Below, one piece after another: positions 1 to 7,624 of a stretch of 39,163 bases of DNA. The notes beneath the pieces were generated by a model that did no database searches, was not told where the DNA came from, and saw nothing but the letters and a program-made list of their open reading frames with translations. The stretch spans positions 1 through 39,163 of the forward strand of contig NZ_JOIX01000070.1 of NCBI RefSeq assembly GCF_000720175.1. Direction: 5' to 3'. Both the position numbers and the translations under genes were made by a program. The number at the start of each line of letters is the position of its first letter. Positions within the stretch are counted from its first letter, which is position 1. Origin of the DNA: Streptomyces sp. NRRL S-337 (GTDB lineage: Bacteria; Actinomycetota; Actinomycetes; Streptomycetales; Streptomycetaceae).

Positions 1-32
1 TCCTCGTCGACGCATAATCGCGCCGCGGTCCG

Positions 33-52
33 AATTTCGGCATGCCGAAATT
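33..52. promoter_or_regulatory. 20-bp perfect palindrome, probable operator
   Basis: AATTTCGGCATGCCGAAATT is a perfect 10+10 palindrome. It lies beyond the 3' end of the marR-type gene and close to the left edge, so it most likely controls a gene whose start lies left of the window. A -10-like CATAAT is at about 12-17 on the plus strand. I cannot name the regulator. No other gene is visible in 1-191. Confidence 0.6.
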
Positions 53-191
53 GTTCCCGGTGAGGGGCCGTGCAGTAGTGGTGTGCCGCGAGGCGGCGGA
101 AGGGCTGCCGCAGAACCGTTCCGGCGCTGTGGCAACTCGGAGGACACTACAGATCCGGGTGACCGGTGTCAACCCGCGTCGGGCGCGTCGG

Positions 192-755
192 TCATGAGTC
201 GAGGTCGGTGAGGCGTCCGCCGGCGTCCGGCTGGGCCTCTTCCACGCGGCGCAGCAGGCGCGTGAGTACCTGGCCGAGGAGTTGACGCTCCTCACCGGAG
301 AGGTCCTGGAGGAGGTCCTCCTCGAAGACCGTGGCCATGCGCATCGCGGCGAGCCACTTCTCGCGGCCCTCGTGGGTCAGTTCGACGATGACGCGGACGC
401 GGTTGTTCTCGTCGCGTTCGCGGGTGACCAGTCCTTCGTTCGCCATCCGGTCGATGCGGTGGGTCATCGCGGCCGGCGTCAGGCCGAGGCGCTTGGCGAG
501 TTCGCCGGGGCCCATCCGGTAGGGGGCGCCGGAGACGACGAGGGCCTTGAGCACCTCCCATTCGGCGTTGCTCATGCCGAGGGTCGAGGTCTGCCGCCCG
601 TAGGCGACGTTCATCCGGCGGTTGAGGCGCTGGAGTGCGGAGACGACCTGCTCGACCTGGGGGTCGAGGTCCTGGAATTCGCGCTGGTAGGCCGCGATCT
701 GTTCCTCGAGGGACGGCTCGGCTGCGTCGGCGGCCGCATCGGAGGGCTCAGGCAT
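192..755 (-). CDS. MarR-family transcriptional regulator
   Basis: A protein of 187 aa, the usual length of MarR-type winged-helix repressors. A helical dimerisation N-terminus (about 1-50) is followed by the winged helix-turn-helix: recognition region GELAKRLGLTPAAMTHRIDR and wing residues RDENNRVRVIVELT, then a C-terminal dimerisation helix. The open frame runs further upstream, but the ATG at 755 gives the expected family length and the upstream codons look like intergenic sequence. It is divergent from an MFS exporter at 949/955, the classic layout of a MarR repressor with the efflux pump it controls. The inducer cannot be read from the sequence. Family call sure; the control of the neighbour is inferred from context. 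Confidence 0.9.
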   Translation of the reverse strand: MPEPSDAAADAAEPSLEEQIAAYQREFQDLDPQVEQVVSALQRLNRRMNVAYGRQTSTLGMSNAEWEVLKALVVSGAPYRMGPGELAKRLGLTPAAMTHRIDRMANEGLVTRERDENNRVRVIVELTHEGREKWLAAMRMATVFEEDLLQDLSGEERQLLGQVLTRLLRRVEEAQPDAGGRLTDLDS

Positions 756-814
756 GCGGCGCAGTATGACATGAAAGTGATTGGCGTTGAAGTTCTTCTC
801 CGTGTACTCTTTAG

Positions 815-946
815 CTTCGAAGTCTAGAGCGTTCAAGTCTTCAGGGTGAGACCGTCCGGCTGGCAACTGTCCGGGTCGCGTGCCTCGCCCTGACGCCTGT
901 TCGGCTCCTTCGATGTCCCTTATGTCTTTGATGACCTGACCTAGGT
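815..946. promoter_or_regulatory. Divergent marR/MFS control region
   Basis: The 190-bp divergent spacer has lower GC than its surroundings. It holds an imperfect inverted repeat at 815-837 (arms CTTCGAAG and GTTCAAG around a TCTAGA centre) and the palindrome ACCTAGGT at 939-946 just before the MFS start. Both are plausible binding sites for the MarR protein; neither has a defined -35/-10 that I would commit to. Confidence 0.35.
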
Positions 947-948
947 AG

Positions 949-2259
949 GTGAGTGTGACCACCGCGATGGGCGCCGCGCTGCGCCGGATCCAGCTCGGGA
1001 ACGCGCTGAGCGCGTTCGGTAACGGCTTCACGGTTCCGTATCTGTACGTCTATGTGGCGAAGGTGCGTGACCTTGGTGCCAGTACGGCCGGTGTCGTGCT
1101 GGCGATGCTGGCCGTGGCCGCGCTGGCCGTGCTGCCGCTGACCGGTCGGGCGATCGACCGGCGCGGCCCCCTGCCGGTGGCCATCGTCGGTACGGTCTCC
1201 GCCGCGATCGGCTCCCTGGGGCTCGGGCTGTCGTCGACCGAACCGCTGGTCATCGCCTCGGCGGCCGCGCTCGGTGCCGGTATAGCGGTGGTCCAGCCGG
1301 CCCTGGCGACGATGATCGTGTGGTGCTCGACGACGGTGACCAGGTCGCGGGCGTTCGCCACCCAGTTCTTCCTCAACAACCTGGGCCTGGGCGTCGGCGG
1401 GCTCGTCGGCGGGCTGCTCGTCGACGAGTCGCATGCGGCGAGCTTCGTGCGGCTGTTCGCCATCGAGGCCGTGATGTTCCTGGTGCTCGGCGCGACGGTG
1501 GCCACGGTACGGCTGCCGCGGGTGCCGAAGGTCGAGGACCCGGTGCCGAGCGAGGAGCGGCCCGCGGGCGCCTGGCGGGCGCTGTTCGCCGACCGGCGGA
1601 TGATGTGGGTCTGCCTGCTGGGGTTCGTGCTGTTCTTCGCCTGCTACGGGCAGTTCGAGTCGGGACTGGCCGCGTATGCGACCGAGGTGACCCGAATACC
1701 GCCGGCCAGCCTGGGCATTGCGCTCGCGGCCAATACGGCGGCGATCGTGGCGGCGCAGTTCGTGGTGCTCAAGCTGGTCGAGCGGCGGCGGCGTAGCCGG
1801 GTGATGGCGCTGGTCGGCATGGTCTGGACGGTGGCCTGGCTGGCCGCCGGACTGTCCGGGCTGGTGCACGGTGCGCAGGCGGTGGCGACGACGCTGCTGA
1901 TCTCGACCTACGCGCTGTTCGGCATCGGTGAGTCGATGCTGTCCCCGACGCTGGCGCCGCTGGTGGCGGATCTGGCGCCGGCCTCGTTGATCGGCCAGTA
2001 CAACTCGGCGTTCGCGCTGGTCAAGCAGTTGGCGCTGGCGGTCGGTCCGGCGGTCGGTGCGCTGATGGTCGGGCATGGCATGTACGGCGCGTACATCGTG
2101 ATGCTGGTGGTGTGTGCGCTGGGGATCACCGCGCTGTCGTTGCGGGTGGGCCGGATGCTGCGGCCCTGGCAGGACAACCCGCACCGGGTGGCGCCGGCCG
2201 CGGCGGTGCCCGCGGCGCGGGTGCCGGCCGAGGCGGAGTCGGTGGTCTGCGGGGCCTGA
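949..2259 (+). CDS. MFS transporter, probable drug efflux
   Basis: 436 aa with about twelve hydrophobic segments in two halves of six and a basic/hydrophilic central loop near residues 185-205 (RLPRVPKVEDPVPSEERP). This is the organisation of major facilitator superfamily exporters using the proton gradient. The loop between helices 2 and 3 carries a GRAIDRRGP stretch matching the family's GxxxDRxGR motif. The start is uncertain: GTG at 949 or GTG at 955; the latter has an AGGTAGG-like site better placed. Divergent from the MarR gene and ended by a strong hairpin at 2276-2310. Substrate unknown. Confidence 0.88.
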   Translation: MSVTTAMGAALRRIQLGNALSAFGNGFTVPYLYVYVAKVRDLGASTAGVVLAMLAVAALAVLPLTGRAIDRRGPLPVAIVGTVSAAIGSLGLGLSSTEPLVIASAAALGAGIAVVQPALATMIVWCSTTVTRSRAFATQFFLNNLGLGVGGLVGGLLVDESHAASFVRLFAIEAVMFLVLGATVATVRLPRVPKVEDPVPSEERPAGAWRALFADRRMMWVCLLGFVLFFACYGQFESGLAAYATEVTRIPPASLGIALAANTAAIVAAQFVVLKLVERRRRSRVMALVGMVWTVAWLAAGLSGLVHGAQAVATTLLISTYALFGIGESMLSPTLAPLVADLAPASLIGQYNSAFALVKQLALAVGPAVGALMVGHGMYGAYIVMLVVCALGITALSLRVGRMLRPWQDNPHRVAPAAAVPAARVPAEAESVVCGA

Positions 2260-2275
2260 GGTCCGGCAGGTGCCC

Positions 2276-2310
2276 GTCGGCCGCGGTCCCGTGGGGGGTC
2301 CGCGGCCGAC
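2276..2310 (+). terminator. Hairpin terminator after MFS gene
   Basis: Perfect 11-bp stem GTCGGCCGCGG / CCGCGGCCGAC around a 13-nt loop, 16 bp after the MFS stop codon. It sits between convergent genes, so it may act in both directions. It is followed by TGTCATTTCC, with no true U-tract, as is common in Streptomyces. Confidence 0.7.
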
Positions 2311-2323
2311 TGTCATTTCCGGG

Positions 2324-2400
2324 CGGCCCGATTCGGAGGGCCCGTTTCGGACGGCCCGTTCAAGCGGCCCGTTCAGGCGGCCCTGAGGACGGCCCGTTCA
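2324..2400. repeat. Degenerate short tandem repeat around GGCCCGTTC
   Basis: Six imperfect copies of a 12-15 bp unit beginning GGCCC, four of them with GTT(T)C, lie between the convergent MFS and PP2C genes. It looks like simple-sequence expansion in non-coding DNA; no function is evident. Confidence 0.5.
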
Positions 2401-2414
2401 TCCGGGCGGCCGGA

Positions 2415-4229
2415 TCAGCTCCGGGGCAGGGCGAACTCGCACCAGACCGCCTTGCCGCCGCCCGGTGTCCGGCGGGAGCCCCAGGACGAGGCGATGGTGG
2501 CGACGATGGAGATGCCGCGGCCCGCCTCGTCGACCGGTTCGGCACGGCGGCGGCGCGGGAGGTGGTCGTCCCCGTCGGTGACCTCGACGATCAGCCGGCG
2601 GTCCGTACGGCGCAGGCGCAGCCGCATCGGGGGCGTGCCGTGCTGGAGGGAGTTGGCCACCAGCTCGCTGGCCGCCAGGACGCCGAGGTCGTGCAGCTCC
2701 GGTGAGAAGCGCCAGGAGGCGAGCACTCCGGAGGCGAAGGCGCGGGCGCGTGGGGCCGCTTCGGTGCCGCCGTGGAGTTCGAGGGCGGCGTTGTGGAAGA
2801 GCTCGGCGTCGTGGCCGCTGCGCTCGGGGTGCTGGAGGACGAGGATGGCGACGTCGTCGTAGTGGGTGGCCGTGATGCCCAGGGAGCGGAGCAGGCGGTC
2901 GCAGACGATGTCGGGCGGGCCGGCGGCGCCGGCGAAGGCGCGTTCCAGGGCCTCGACGCCGTCGTCGATGTCCTTGTCGCGGCGCTCGACCAGGCCGTCG
3001 GTATAGAGGACGGCGCTGCTGCCGGGGCCGAGGGTGACGGACCCGGAGGTGTGCAGCCAGCCGCCGGTGCCCAGGGGCGGGCCGGTGGGCTCGGCGGCGC
3101 GGCGGACCGTGCCGTCCGGGTCGCGGACGAGGATGGGCAGGTGGCCGGCCGAGGCGTAGGCCAGGTGGCCCTCGTTGGGGTCGTGGACGGCGTAGACGCA
3201 GGTGGCGATCTGATTGGCGTCGATCTCGGCGGCCAGGCCGTCCAGGAGCTGCAGGACCTCGTGGGGCGGGAGGTCGAGGCGGGCGTAGGCGCGGACGGCG
3301 GTGCGCAACTGGCCCATGACGGCGGCGGCGCGCACGCCGCGGCCCATGACGTCGCCGATGACCAGGGCGGTGCGGCCGGCGCCGAGGGTGATGACGTCGT
3401 ACCAGTCGCCGCCGACCGCGGCGTCGGTGCCGCCGGGCTGGTACGTCGCGGCGACCCGGAGGTCGTCGGGCTGTTCGAGCTCCTGGGGGAGCAGGGAGCG
3501 CTGGAGGGTGACCGCGGCCTCGCGCTGGCGGGCCTCGCTGGCGCGCAGCCGTTCGGCGGACTCGATCTGGTCGGTGACGTCGGCGCCGAAGACGAGGACG
3601 CCTTTGTGCGGGGCGAGGCAGGCGACCTCGGGGTCGGGCGCCGGGCCGCTGGCCGCGACCTCGATGGGGGTGCAGGTGAAGGTGTAGTAGCCGTCGCGGG
3701 AGCGGTCGCCGCCGGCCCCGCCGGGGACCTTGCGGGACTTGACGGTCCGGGGCTTGCCGCTGCGCAGGACCTGGTCCATGAGGGGGAGCAGGCCGAGCGC
3801 GTCCAGCTCGGGGAGGGCCTCGCGGGCGGTGTGGCCGGCCGGGCGGGGGCCGAAGACGGAGGCGTAGGCGCCGTTGACGTAGGCGAGGCGGTGTTCGGGG
3901 CCGTAGACGACGGCGACCAGGGCGGGGATGGTGCCGAGGATGTCGTGGACGGAGAGCGCGTCGACGGTGGGCGACAGGGTCACGGGCGCGGTTTCCTGGG
4001 CGGGCGCCGGGTCGGGGCGCTCGGCGCGGGCGGCGGGGACGGAGCCGGTGGCGGCGGCCGTCGGGGTGGCCGGGGTGCCGTCCGCGACCGCGGTCGGGGC
4101 GGCGGGCTCCGGGGCCGCGGTGGGCGGGGTGGCCGGCGTACCGGCGGCGGGGCGGGCGGCGCGGTCGGACCGCGCGGCGGCGCGCCGCTGTGTGCCGGGG
4201 AGTTTGGCGCTCCAGCGCGTGAAGATCAC
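2415..4229 (-). CDS. PAS / SpoIIE-type PP2C phosphatase / HATPase signalling protein
   Basis: 604 aa from a GTG at 4229 (AGAGG nine bases upstream; the protein then begins VIFTRWSAKLPG). Order: Ala/Pro/Thr-rich disordered N-terminus (about 15-85); PAS domain (about 98-230, ending KGVLVFGADVTDQIE); coiled linker; SpoIIE-type PP2C phosphatase (about 255-465) with GGDWYDV, IGDVMGRG, YASAGHLP, LYTDGLVE and HYDDVAILVL metal-binding motifs; C-terminal histidine-kinase-like ATPase (about 485-604) with ELVANSLQHG and EAGRGISIV. In Streptomyces such proteins act in partner-switching control of sigma factors, the phosphatase acting on anti-anti-sigma proteins and the ATPase domain resembling anti-sigma kinases. 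No membrane segment, so probably cytosolic. The partner is not encoded next to it. Confidence 0.9.
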   Translation of the reverse strand: MIFTRWSAKLPGTQRRAAARSDRAARPAAGTPATPPTAAPEPAAPTAVADGTPATPTAAATGSVPAARAERPDPAPAQETAPVTLSPTVDALSVHDILGTIPALVAVVYGPEHRLAYVNGAYASVFGPRPAGHTAREALPELDALGLLPLMDQVLRSGKPRTVKSRKVPGGAGGDRSRDGYYTFTCTPIEVAASGPAPDPEVACLAPHKGVLVFGADVTDQIESAERLRASEARQREAAVTLQRSLLPQELEQPDDLRVAATYQPGGTDAAVGGDWYDVITLGAGRTALVIGDVMGRGVRAAAVMGQLRTAVRAYARLDLPPHEVLQLLDGLAAEIDANQIATCVYAVHDPNEGHLAYASAGHLPILVRDPDGTVRRAAEPTGPPLGTGGWLHTSGSVTLGPGSSAVLYTDGLVERRDKDIDDGVEALERAFAGAAGPPDIVCDRLLRSLGITATHYDDVAILVLQHPERSGHDAELFHNAALELHGGTEAAPRARAFASGVLASWRFSPELHDLGVLAASELVANSLQHGTPPMRLRLRRTDRRLIVEVTDGDDHLPRRRRAEPVDEAGRGISIVATIASSWGSRRTPGGGKAVWCEFALPRS

Positions 4230-4540
4230 GGAGGGGTACCTCTTACTTCGCGTCGTCGCGCGGGATCGGGCCGTCGGCATGGTGGGACCTCCCGGCGGCA
4301 GGCCGGGGGAGGGTCGGCTGGGGGCGCTCTCGGCGCCCTTTTGCGGAATGCAGCAAACGTCCAGAATCCTCGTGATTGTCACTCTTTGCAGATACGAGCC
4401 CACCCATGGTCACACGTCCAGTGTGGCCGACCGGACGGACATCCGTCAGACGCCCGGCGGCCGGTGTGGAGTTCCGCACTCCGCAACCACCGGCCCGCCC
4501 GGGGCTGACGTCACGTCAAAATTCCTGTCCCCACGGCGCG

Positions 4541-5929
4541 TCAGCTGGCTTCGTTGTGCCGGCCGGTGCCCGCGGCGAGTTCGAACTCTGCGCGCGGGTT
4601 CTCCAGCGAGCCCAGCGAGACGATCTCGCGTTTGAACAGGCCCGCGAGGGTCCATTCGGCCAGGATCCGGGCCTTCCGGTTGAAGGTCGGCACCCGGCCG
4701 AGGTGGTACGCGCGGTGCATCAGCCAGGCGGGGTAGCCGCGCAGCTTGCGCCCGTAGACGTGCGCGACGCCCTTGTGCAGGCCGAGCGAGGCCACCGAGC
4801 CGACGTACTTGTGCCGGTAGTCCTGGACCGTGCCGCCGCAGACCGTCGCCGCGACGTTCTCGGCGAGCACCTTGGACTGCCGGAGGGCGTGCTGGGCGTT
4901 GGGCGCGCACACGGGGCGGGGCTCGTCGGGCTTGGCGGGCGGTTCGGCCGTCAGGTCGGGGACCGCCGCGGCGTCACCCGCCGACCAGGCGTGTTCCACG
5001 CCGTCCACCCGGAGCGTGGCGTTGCACTTGAGGCGGCCGTGGTCGGTCAGCGGCAGGTCGCTCGCGGCCAGGATGGGGTGCGGTTTGACGCCGGCGGTCC
5101 ACACCAGCGTTCTGGTGGGGAAGCGGGAGCCGTCGCTGAGCTGGGCGACGCGCTTCTCGCACGAGTCGAGGCGGGTCTCCAGCCGTACGTCGATGTTGCG
5201 GCCGCGCAGCTCCCGTACGGCGTAGCGGCCCATGTCCGGGCCCACTTCGGGGAGGATCCGGCCGGTCGCCTCGACCAGGATCCACTTCATGTCCTCGGGC
5301 TTGATGTTGTGGTAGTAGCGGACGGCGTAGCGGGCCATGTCCTCCAGTTCGGCGAGCGCCTCCACGCCCGCGTAGCCGCCACCCACGAAGACGAAGGTCA
5401 GCGCGGCGTCCCGGACCGCCGGGTCGCGGGTGGAGGAGGCGATGTCGAGCTGTCCGAGGACGTGGTTGCGCAGTCCGATGGCCTCTTCGACGGTCTTGAA
5501 GCCGATGCCGAAATCGGCCAGGCCCGGGACCGGCAGGGTGCGGGAGACCGAGCCGGGGGCCAGAACCAGCTCGTCGTAGACCACCTCGATGGCGCCGTCG
5601 CCGGTCTCCTCCGCCGCCAGGGTGGCGATCGTCGCCCGGCGTTCGTCGTGGTTGATGTCGGTGACCTCGCCGACCACCACGGTGCACTGCGGCAGGACGC
5701 GGCGCAGCGGGACGACCACGTGGCGCGGGGAGATGGAACCGGCCGCGGCCTCGGGCAGGAACGGCTGGTACGTCATATACGGATCGGGATCGACCACGAT
5801 CACCTCGATGGAGCCCTCCCGCAGCTGCTGCTTCAGTTTCCGCTGCAGGTGCAGGGCGGTGTACATCCCCACGTAGCCACCGCCGACGACGAGAATGCGG
5901 GCCACGTTGTTCGAAGACACAGCCTTCAC
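4541..5929 (-). CDS. ndh: Type II NADH dehydrogenase (NDH-2), FAD/NAD-dependent oxidoreductase
   Basis: 462 aa. It starts at GTG 5929, preceded by GAGGAGAA, and opens with the FAD-binding fold VARILVVGGGYVGMY. A second dinucleotide fold, FVFVGGGYAGVEALAELED (about residue 165), binds NADH; the third typical segment, with HAWSAGDAAAVPD, contacts FAD. This is the single-subunit, non-proton-pumping NADH:menaquinone oxidoreductase family, membrane-associated through its C-terminus (region GSVASLGLHKGVAHVYGRKL, then YPAWLMHRAYHL). The open frame extends 65 codons upstream but without a ribosome site. It stands alone, convergent with nothing, and is followed by about 310 bp before the PP2C gene start. 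Family certain; quinone specificity inferred. Confidence 0.92.
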   Translation of the reverse strand: MKAVSSNNVARILVVGGGYVGMYTALHLQRKLKQQLREGSIEVIVVDPDPYMTYQPFLPEAAAGSISPRHVVVPLRRVLPQCTVVVGEVTDINHDERRATIATLAAEETGDGAIEVVYDELVLAPGSVSRTLPVPGLADFGIGFKTVEEAIGLRNHVLGQLDIASSTRDPAVRDAALTFVFVGGGYAGVEALAELEDMARYAVRYYHNIKPEDMKWILVEATGRILPEVGPDMGRYAVRELRGRNIDVRLETRLDSCEKRVAQLSDGSRFPTRTLVWTAGVKPHPILAASDLPLTDHGRLKCNATLRVDGVEHAWSAGDAAAVPDLTAEPPAKPDEPRPVCAPNAQHALRQSKVLAENVAATVCGGTVQDYRHKYVGSVASLGLHKGVAHVYGRKLRGYPAWLMHRAYHLGRVPTFNRKARILAEWTLAGLFKREIVSLGSLENPRAEFELAAGTGRHNEAS

Positions 5930-6365
5930 AGGGGTTCTCCTCGCGGTGTCGAGCGGGCCCGGGGCGGCGCCGATCAGGCGGCCGGCCGGCGGCGCGACCA
6001 CCCTCGGGTGCCGCGCTCCCGGGAAAGCGCAGCACTGTTCCATGACGCACCCTGGCAGCGCCTTTGTCCACAGGCCCGTCGAAATGTATGACCGGGCGCC
6101 GCCCTGGGAACGGAGCCGCAACATCCGCGCTGCCGGGCCCAGCGGCGCTGGTCAGCGGGCGGGTGGCGGAAAGCGTACGGGGGCATAATCCGGGCGGATC
6201 AGTCCGTTGGGCCGATCGGGGGGCGCATCGTGCGGAAGGCCCCCTTCAATCTTGACGCGGGCTCAACTATGTTCGTATCTCGTTGGGGTGCACCCTTTCG
6301 TCGGTGCGTCCCGGCAGTCAGGGCGGGGAGTCTCCGGGGGGAGACGTCATTACCGGGGGATCACT
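5930..6365. other. Non-coding divergent region between ndh and tetR-type gene
   Basis: 436 bp without a convincing gene. It holds a GGGGGC...GCCCCC inverted repeat around 6219-6246 and a short hairpin with arms GTCTCC/GGAGAC at about 6331-6346, just ahead of the GGGGGA ribosome site of the TetR gene. A promoter is listed separately. Confidence 0.5.
6252..6281 (+). promoter_or_regulatory. Putative HrdB-type promoter for the TetR gene
   Basis: TTGACG (6252-6257), an 18-bp spacer and TATCTC (6276-6281) fit the vegetative sigma consensus of Streptomyces. Transcription would begin near 6288 and leave a leader of about 78 nt before the ATG at 6366. Confidence 0.45.
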
Positions 6366-7247
6366 ATGACCATTCAGGGCTCTCAATGGCCGACAGCCGT
6401 CGCCATGGCACACGTCGCCGACGGCGGCAACGGCACGCACGGCAACAACGGCACGAGCGGTGCGAACGGCACCAACGGCAGCGGGGGCGGCGGCAGCGTC
6501 GGTGCCGGTCCGGGCGCGGGCGGACGGACCACACCGCTGCGGGTGGACGCCCAGCGCAATCTGGAACACGTACTGCGCGCCGCGCGCGAGGTGTTCGGTG
6601 AGCTGGGCTACGGCGCGCCCATGGAGGACGTGGCACGGCGCGCCCGGGTCGGGGTCGGCACGGTCTACCGCCGGTTCCCGAGCAAGGACGTCCTGGTCCG
6701 CCGGATAGCCGAGGAGGAGACCTCCCGGCTGACGGACCAGGCGCGTGCGGCGCTGGGGCAGGAGGACGACCCGTGGTCGGCGCTGTCCCGCTTCCTGCGG
6801 ACGTCGGTCGCCTCGGGCGCCGGGCGGCTGCTGCCGCCGGGGATCCTGCGGGTGAGCGCGGAGGCCGACCGGGCGGACGCGGCGGCGGACGGCCTCGGCG
6901 AGGCCCGGGTACCGCAGCAGCGGATGGCGCCCGGTCCGGACGGCGGGCCGGCCGACCTGCGGCTGGTCGAGCGGCGCGGCGGGCCCGAGGACGGCCCGGC
7001 GGCCGAACCGGCGCCCGGTCCGGCGGAGGCGACGAACGGCGCGGAGGCGCTGCTGGAGGTCGTCGGACGGCTCGTGGAGCGCGCCCGGGCGGCCGGTGAG
7101 CTGCGGCCCGACGTGACGGTCTCGGACGTCCTGCTGGTGATCGCCACGGGCGCGCCCGCGCTGCCCGACCCCGGTCAGCAGCAGGCCGCCTCCGCGCGGC
7201 TGCTGGAGATCCTGCTGGAGGGACTGCGCTCGCGCCCGGCACGGTGA
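6366..7247 (+). CDS. TetR/AcrR-family transcriptional regulator
   Basis: 293 aa, longer than a usual TetR protein (about 200). It starts at ATG 6366 behind GGGGGATC. The first 55 residues are low-complexity Asn/Gly/Thr (repeated NGT/NGS) and probably disordered. The DNA-binding domain is at about 62-110: VLRAAREVFGELGYGAPMED followed by VARRARVGVGTVYRRFPSKD, a textbook TetR recognition helix. The ligand domain has an acidic, Gly/Pro-rich insertion (about 180-225) before the last helices. Target genes and ligand cannot be inferred; the closest divergent gene is the NADH dehydrogenase, which makes that a possible target. Confidence 0.9.
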   Translation: MTIQGSQWPTAVAMAHVADGGNGTHGNNGTSGANGTNGSGGGGSVGAGPGAGGRTTPLRVDAQRNLEHVLRAAREVFGELGYGAPMEDVARRARVGVGTVYRRFPSKDVLVRRIAEEETSRLTDQARAALGQEDDPWSALSRFLRTSVASGAGRLLPPGILRVSAEADRADAAADGLGEARVPQQRMAPGPDGGPADLRLVERRGGPEDGPAAEPAPGPAEATNGAEALLEVVGRLVERARAAGELRPDVTVSDVLLVIATGAPALPDPGQQQAASARLLEILLEGLRSRPAR

Positions 7248-7624
7248 GACGGGTGGTCCGGTCCGGGTGGGGGTGAACCGGTGATCCCGGTCCCTGTGGG
7301 GTGTCCTGGTGGGTGTCCTGGTGGGGTGCCCCGGCGGGCCGCGTTCCCCTGGGATGTCCCGTTGGGGTGGCCTGGTGGCCAGGCGTCCTGGGAGCCGGCG
7401 GGACCGGACCGACGGGCCACCGGGGGGCGTCTGGTGCGCGCGGTGGCCTCGGCCCGCGATGTGGCCCGTACGGGTTTCCCGTGGCGTATGACCCGATTGC
7501 GTCATATGGCCCGTACGGGTGAACGCCCGTGCGGGCGGGCGGACGCCCTCCCCGGATGAGTGGTTGACGGACGAGGCCCCCAGGAGCCGCCGCCCGATGT
7601 GGCACGCTTGCGCGGTATTCGGGT
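7248..7624. other. Non-coding region upstream of the sigma-factor gene
   Basis: 377 bp with no supportable gene. The first half carries imperfect GGTGTCCTGGTGGG repeats (about 7299-7330); the second half carries the palindrome pair listed separately. A TTGACG at 7564 has no good -10 at the right distance. Confidence 0.5.
7462..7520. promoter_or_regulatory. Paired CCCGTACGGG palindromes with inner inverted repeat
   Basis: TGGCCCGTACGGGT occurs twice, at 7462-7475 and 7507-7520, 45 bp apart (about four helical turns). Each holds the perfect palindrome CCCGTACGGG. Between them is an imperfect inverted repeat, GCGTATGAC / GTCATATGG. The arrangement suggests cooperative binding of a dimeric regulator about 105-160 bp upstream of the sigma-factor gene. 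No regulator can be named. Confidence 0.5.

Noticed and set aside
841..2316. Minus-strand frame antisense to the MFS gene
   Set aside because: Arg/His/Gln-rich, no domain, and the plus strand has a complete 12-helix transporter.
2772..4508. Long plus-strand frame antisense to the PAS-PP2C gene
   Set aside because: Almost only Gly, Ala, Val, Asp; mirror of the third-position bias of the real gene on the minus strand.
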